This document shows, piece by piece, positions 60,601 to 64,000 of a stretch of 64,000 nt of DNA. Position 1 is the stretch's first letter, and the number at the start of each line of letters is the position of its first letter. The stretch covers positions 7,259,001 through 7,323,000 of the forward strand of contig OY987266.1 in the NCBI GenBank assembly GCA_963920665.1. Reading direction: 5' to 3'. The DNA is from Straminergon stramineum. Its lineage: Eukaryota; Streptophyta; Bryopsida; Hypnales; Calliergonaceae. The notes beneath the pieces were generated by a model. That model made no database searches, had not been told where the DNA came from, and was given only the letters and a program-made list of their open reading frames with translations. The position numbers were made by a program, and so were the translations under genes.

Positions 60601-61732
60601 TTGGCACATGGAGTAATCTAGTTGGAAAGGAGAGTGCTTTCGGGTCATAAAACCATCTTCCCCATTCACTCATTGAGGGAGCCATAGATCTCCAAGATTA
60701 GACGGTCTATGATCTAGAGGAGAGGGTGACATCCGAGATGCCCTTGTCTGGTTATCTAGTACATAACCTCAGAGATTGATCTGCTCATTCGTGCTCAGTC
60801 AAGGGTCCAAAGAATGACACTCTTTATGCTAAAGAAGGGCATCCAAGATTATGAGATTTATGCTGGTTTGCCACCTTACCTTCACAGAAACACAGAAATT
60901 AGGTTCATAACATCGTTACGTACCATGGGGTTACGGAGGAAGCGTTGCTGAATCCTGCTGGCAGCTTCGTCTTCTTTACTCAGAGTGCTGTCACCACCTT
61001 CTTCCTGATGCTTCTCGACACCATTGATGTTGCCGTTCCGTGAATGCTGCTGCTGCTTCGGCTCTTCAACCTCCTTGGGCTTCTTGTTAGTCATGGTTGG
61101 ATCTGTACCCGCTTGATCTGGAGTAGTAGGCAAAGCTTGTGGTGGTGGCCCATGACTCTGCTGCTGGGACTTGTTGTGAGTGACACCTTCCAACGATGGA
61201 AGCGGGTGAGGTGTTGGCGCTGTGTAGGACACGGGTGGGAAGTCTTGCTTGCTGAGGAGCTTCTCATCAGCGTCACCCTGCTGGCAAAAAATAAACATGA
61301 AGTCCTCGTAATTTAATGTGGATAACAATAGAAGAAATTTAATCTCATAATCATATGGCCGCCCAGCCGCATTCATGGTTCCCTACAGCGACTCTTGCTC
61401 AACCTATGGAGAGATTTGTTTTGCAGGATGATGAAAGGTGACAGAATCTTTTTATGTCTTGTTGGCAGAGACTCTGAATGATCTTGGTAAGTGTATTGAC
61501 TGCTTGAAATCAGGGAGGCATGTAAAATGTTAGTCGATGGCTTTTAAACTGGAGATTAGTTCTCTAAGTGTTATAATTATCAGGTGATTAAGAGTGATCC
61601 TTATAGTGATCCTTATTGTGTTCTTATGGAAAACCATACCTTGTCTCTTGGAGAAGGCCTCTCTTTGGAAGGGGAGCGAAAGGCCTTCTTCACAGCTTTG
61701 AACCACTTGGTGGGCGTGGTAGACTTCCCCAT
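57639..61732 (-). CDS. IQ67-domain (IQD) calmodulin-binding protein
   Basis: IQD proteins are land-plant scaffolds that bind calmodulin and associate with microtubules, the plasma membrane or nucleus. Six exons: 61732-61640, 61277-60924, 59949-59746, 59536-59432, 59102-58517, 58036-57639; phases agree, 579 aa. Typical start [18 protein letters not shown]. The IQ67 region spans about residues 134-195: [20 protein letters not shown] and [15 protein letters not shown] are canonical, with the usual intron inside the domain. It is followed by a charged helix ([20 protein letters not shown]), [17 protein letters not shown], and the C-terminal DUF4005 motif [20 protein letters not shown]. The first IQ motif is shortened. 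Subgroup not assigned. Confidence 0.95.
58123..58309. repeat. three tandem copies of a ~61-65 bp unit in IQD intron 5
   Basis: Units start at 58123, 58188 and 58249 with TGTCACTGGAACAAGAA. Each holds an ACACGAATTC(G/T)TGG palindromic core and TACAATTC..GGGCAA or similar. They lie wholly in the intron between 58037 and 58516. No C/D or H/ACA signature was recognised. Confidence 0.75.
60207..60775. repeat. two diverged direct repeats in IQD intron 2
   Basis: Segments 60207-60425 and 60585-60775 share the order CTTTCATTG.CACATGG, GGAAA, CATC.TCCCCA, TTCAAG/CCAAGATT, GGAGAG and GGTTATCTAGTAC. They look like an old duplication of about 200 bp within the intron. Confidence 0.5.
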
Positions 61733-64000
61733 TGCGTTCTCCTTGCAGCTTCAACCTTCAGCCACTTTTCAAGAGCCTGCACAAAGAGTATGTATTCAAC
61801 TTTATGGCTTCAACAGGGAATTATCCAACTGTAAGCTGCACGTCTGTTGTTATGTCCTCAACTTTCCCATGGCCAAACACACTCTCAGTGGTTGATCTCA
61901 TCAATCATGCTCAATTAAAGGTTTCAAAAAAAGCCACCATAACGTCAAAGAAAGACAACTGAAGATTATGATGTAACCACGTCCAATGCATGCTCCCCTA
62001 AGTAAATAGAAATGGGCTCCAGGGGGGTAAGACGAAGCAGAAACTTACATTTAATCTCAATACGAGAATTGCATATTCTGGACATTCGTAGTCACCACAC
62101 GTCAGACTCCACTACCGGAGCGTCAGATAATTTTTAGAGCGCTTCAATCCCGTGAAACAATAAATAATCACTTTACTGCACTGGGTCTCTGCAAAACCCA
62201 CCCAAAATCCCAGAGTTCATAGTCTAGAGTGGATATGTAAGAATGCAAAACAAGTTGCGTCTGTACGCTCGTTTTGTTTGCATGATAAACCTCTCCTGTT
62301 CAAGAGTTTTGCCAAACCCTGATATAAGCTGGCAACACCAGATTACCGAGGATTGATAAACCTTAGTTTTCCCCAAGAAAAAATATGTATCCATTGAATC
62401 TCTACCTTGAACCCCGCCATAGCCACAGACAGAGAGACTTGAGAAACCTCTATTAAACTAATCTGCCATGATGTAGCTTACATACTCACCATGCCAATTC
62501 TCGTTCTTGCTCAAGAATCCCCAGCCACCTCTCCAGATTTATTTCATGCTTGCCCAGACTCAGTAGTTGAAAGAAATACTCGGTCACTCACTGAATCCGT
62601 TTTCAAAGGAAATAATCCAGTTTGTTACATCCTTGTCCTCAACTGATGGATTTAATGTTCACGTCTGCCTGAACGTCACAAGTCAAGCACCCAGATTAAT
62701 TAACTGGGTTGAATACTACTAAAGGCTATGAGAGAGAGAGAGACTACCCGCATTATGAATTGTCAAAACGTATTACAGAGCTAAGTTCACCCGCAACATA
62801 AAATGCAACTTCACTTCGATAGAAATAATGCTATCAACACATGCACACACTCACGTTTCTCTACACCAAGAGGAACTACCTAATGAATCCACTCAAAAGG
62901 CTATAGCTCGTCACTCCTTCTTCACCTCCTGAACTCAAGCATTTTCAACACATTACTCCGTACAAGACAGATCGGGAAGCTTGGCAAATGACAAGTGCAG
63001 GAAAGAAAGCAGGCCCAAAAGTCTGGGTAAAGCTCCGTAGTACGTTACAATACTCGACACACTCAAATCAAAGTCAAGCTAGCTAGCTACCTTCTCTGCC
63101 ATTGTTGCAACAGCAGGAGCTCCACTTTCAGATTCAACTTCTGTCTTCCAAAATACCGATTACTGAGCCCTTTCGCCTAATACTGTCTTGAAATCACCAA
63201 CTGGCAGATAGATAGATCTGTGGAGTTGGTGGGATCGTGAGGGACCTCTCCATGTGTTGCCATGTTAAGAATCATTACCGTCAGCTGGAGTAGGATCATC
63301 TACCCGGAGTGTACATTTTACAGTCACTTGGGATACTACAGTAGATTCAATATGAGCTGAGCTGCCTGTGTTTAATTGCAGTTTGCAGCTGCAAGGGTAG
63401 TTAAAGTTCCTCCTGCCTATTGTGCTCTTAACTTACAAGTCTGTCGTCGCCCAGACCTGCTCAAAGGGCCTTGCGTGCTTTTCACTTACACTTATCTTAC
63501 ACTTCCAGCTTCAGAGGATGAGTGACTGTCTTCCAGACCTCCTCCATTAAAGTAATAATCAAGTGAGTTCGTTACAGTCAGAGTCCCAGAGGAGGATACT
63601 GTACTGCACTGTACTCCGACTGTGAGCTACTGAGCTCCGACTTTTAATAAATAAATGAACTTAACTTATCTTCTTGTAGCTTAGCTTGAAGTTTCACCTC
63701 AACCTTTTCTAAAATTCTCATGACACACTCGATCAGCCTTGGGAGACAAATGTGGCAATTGGGAGCTTTCCCGCAAAGGCTTGTGTTCAGATCTTGACAT
63801 GTGTGAGTTGTACAATCAGATGTGTACAAGAGAGGTTTTCAGGAGATGTAAGGATCAGGATGTGTGCAATTAAGGTATGTGCACCTGTAATCGTCACTAA
63901 TTACAATTAGCATATTTGTTACTATTAAACATAATTATTTCTTGGGTTTTTTTGGTAAGTGAAAGAGGATTCCAACTCATTTTAGGATGCATTATTTGGA
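61733..64000. other. upstream region of the IQD gene, no second gene seen
   Basis: Moderate-GC DNA to about 63.6 kb, probably promoter and perhaps 5' leader of the minus-strand IQD gene. A short (GA)n run lies at about 62730-62743 and CTAGCTAGCTAGC-like sequence at about 63077. ORFs here are short and featureless. Regulatory role is inferred from position. Confidence 0.4.

Noticed and set aside
1..64000. LTR retrotransposons, CRISPR arrays, rRNA genes
   Set aside because: No paired LTRs, reverse transcriptase or integrase motifs, no regular spacer-repeat array, and no rRNA-like sequence were seen.

Overview
The window is nuclear DNA of a land plant: genes of many short exons with GT-AG introns, telo-box (AAACCCTAA) promoter motifs, an IQ67-domain calmodulin-binding protein and a plastid-type KDPG aldolase, set in AT-rich DNA full of DNA transposons and MITEs. 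One gene encodes CFAP44, an axonemal protein that matters only to cells with motile flagella. The source is therefore most likely a plant with swimming sperm (a bryophyte, or another seed-free streptophyte); the exact lineage cannot be read from the sequence. I see no LTR retrotransposon, rRNA, functional tRNA or CRISPR array.

Layout. 1-9.6 kb: no convincing gene; mosaic of short inverted-repeat elements. 9.6-13.2 kb (-): nine-exon KDPG aldolase. 13.9-14.35 kb (-): possible small membrane protein. 15.9-17.9 kb (-): six-exon ZNF830/ARS1-type nuclear protein without a visible zinc finger. 18.9-22.6 kb: decayed Tc1/mariner element whose transposase is split by two younger insertions, one a clean CACTA element. 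23-24 kb: TTAA-flanked element. 24-27.2 kb: AT-rich, no gene seen. 27.5-29.06 kb (+): nucleoside diphosphate kinase whose second intron holds three box C/D snoRNA-like units. 29.9-46.9 kb (+): CFAP44, 40 exons with consistent phases and a predicted 1742 aa, with transposons in its introns. 47-57.2 kb: gene-poor, with a CACTA-like element carrying a tRNA-like sequence, a foldback element and dispersed repeats. 57.2-57.65 kb: degenerate repeats with CCCTAAA motifs. 57.6-61.7 kb (-): six-exon IQD protein. 61.8-64 kb: its upstream region.

The genes do not form a pathway. KDPG aldolase serves carbon metabolism, NDPK nucleotide balance, CFAP44 the sperm flagellum, IQD calcium/calmodulin signalling at the cytoskeleton, and the ZNF830-like protein probably RNA processing or DNA-damage/ABA responses. 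The most notable non-coding signals are the intronic snoRNA-like cluster, the nested transposons (removing the CACTA element restores the transposase reading frame), and several MITE families sharing TTAA or TA target sites. All models were made by hand reading; no database search was run.
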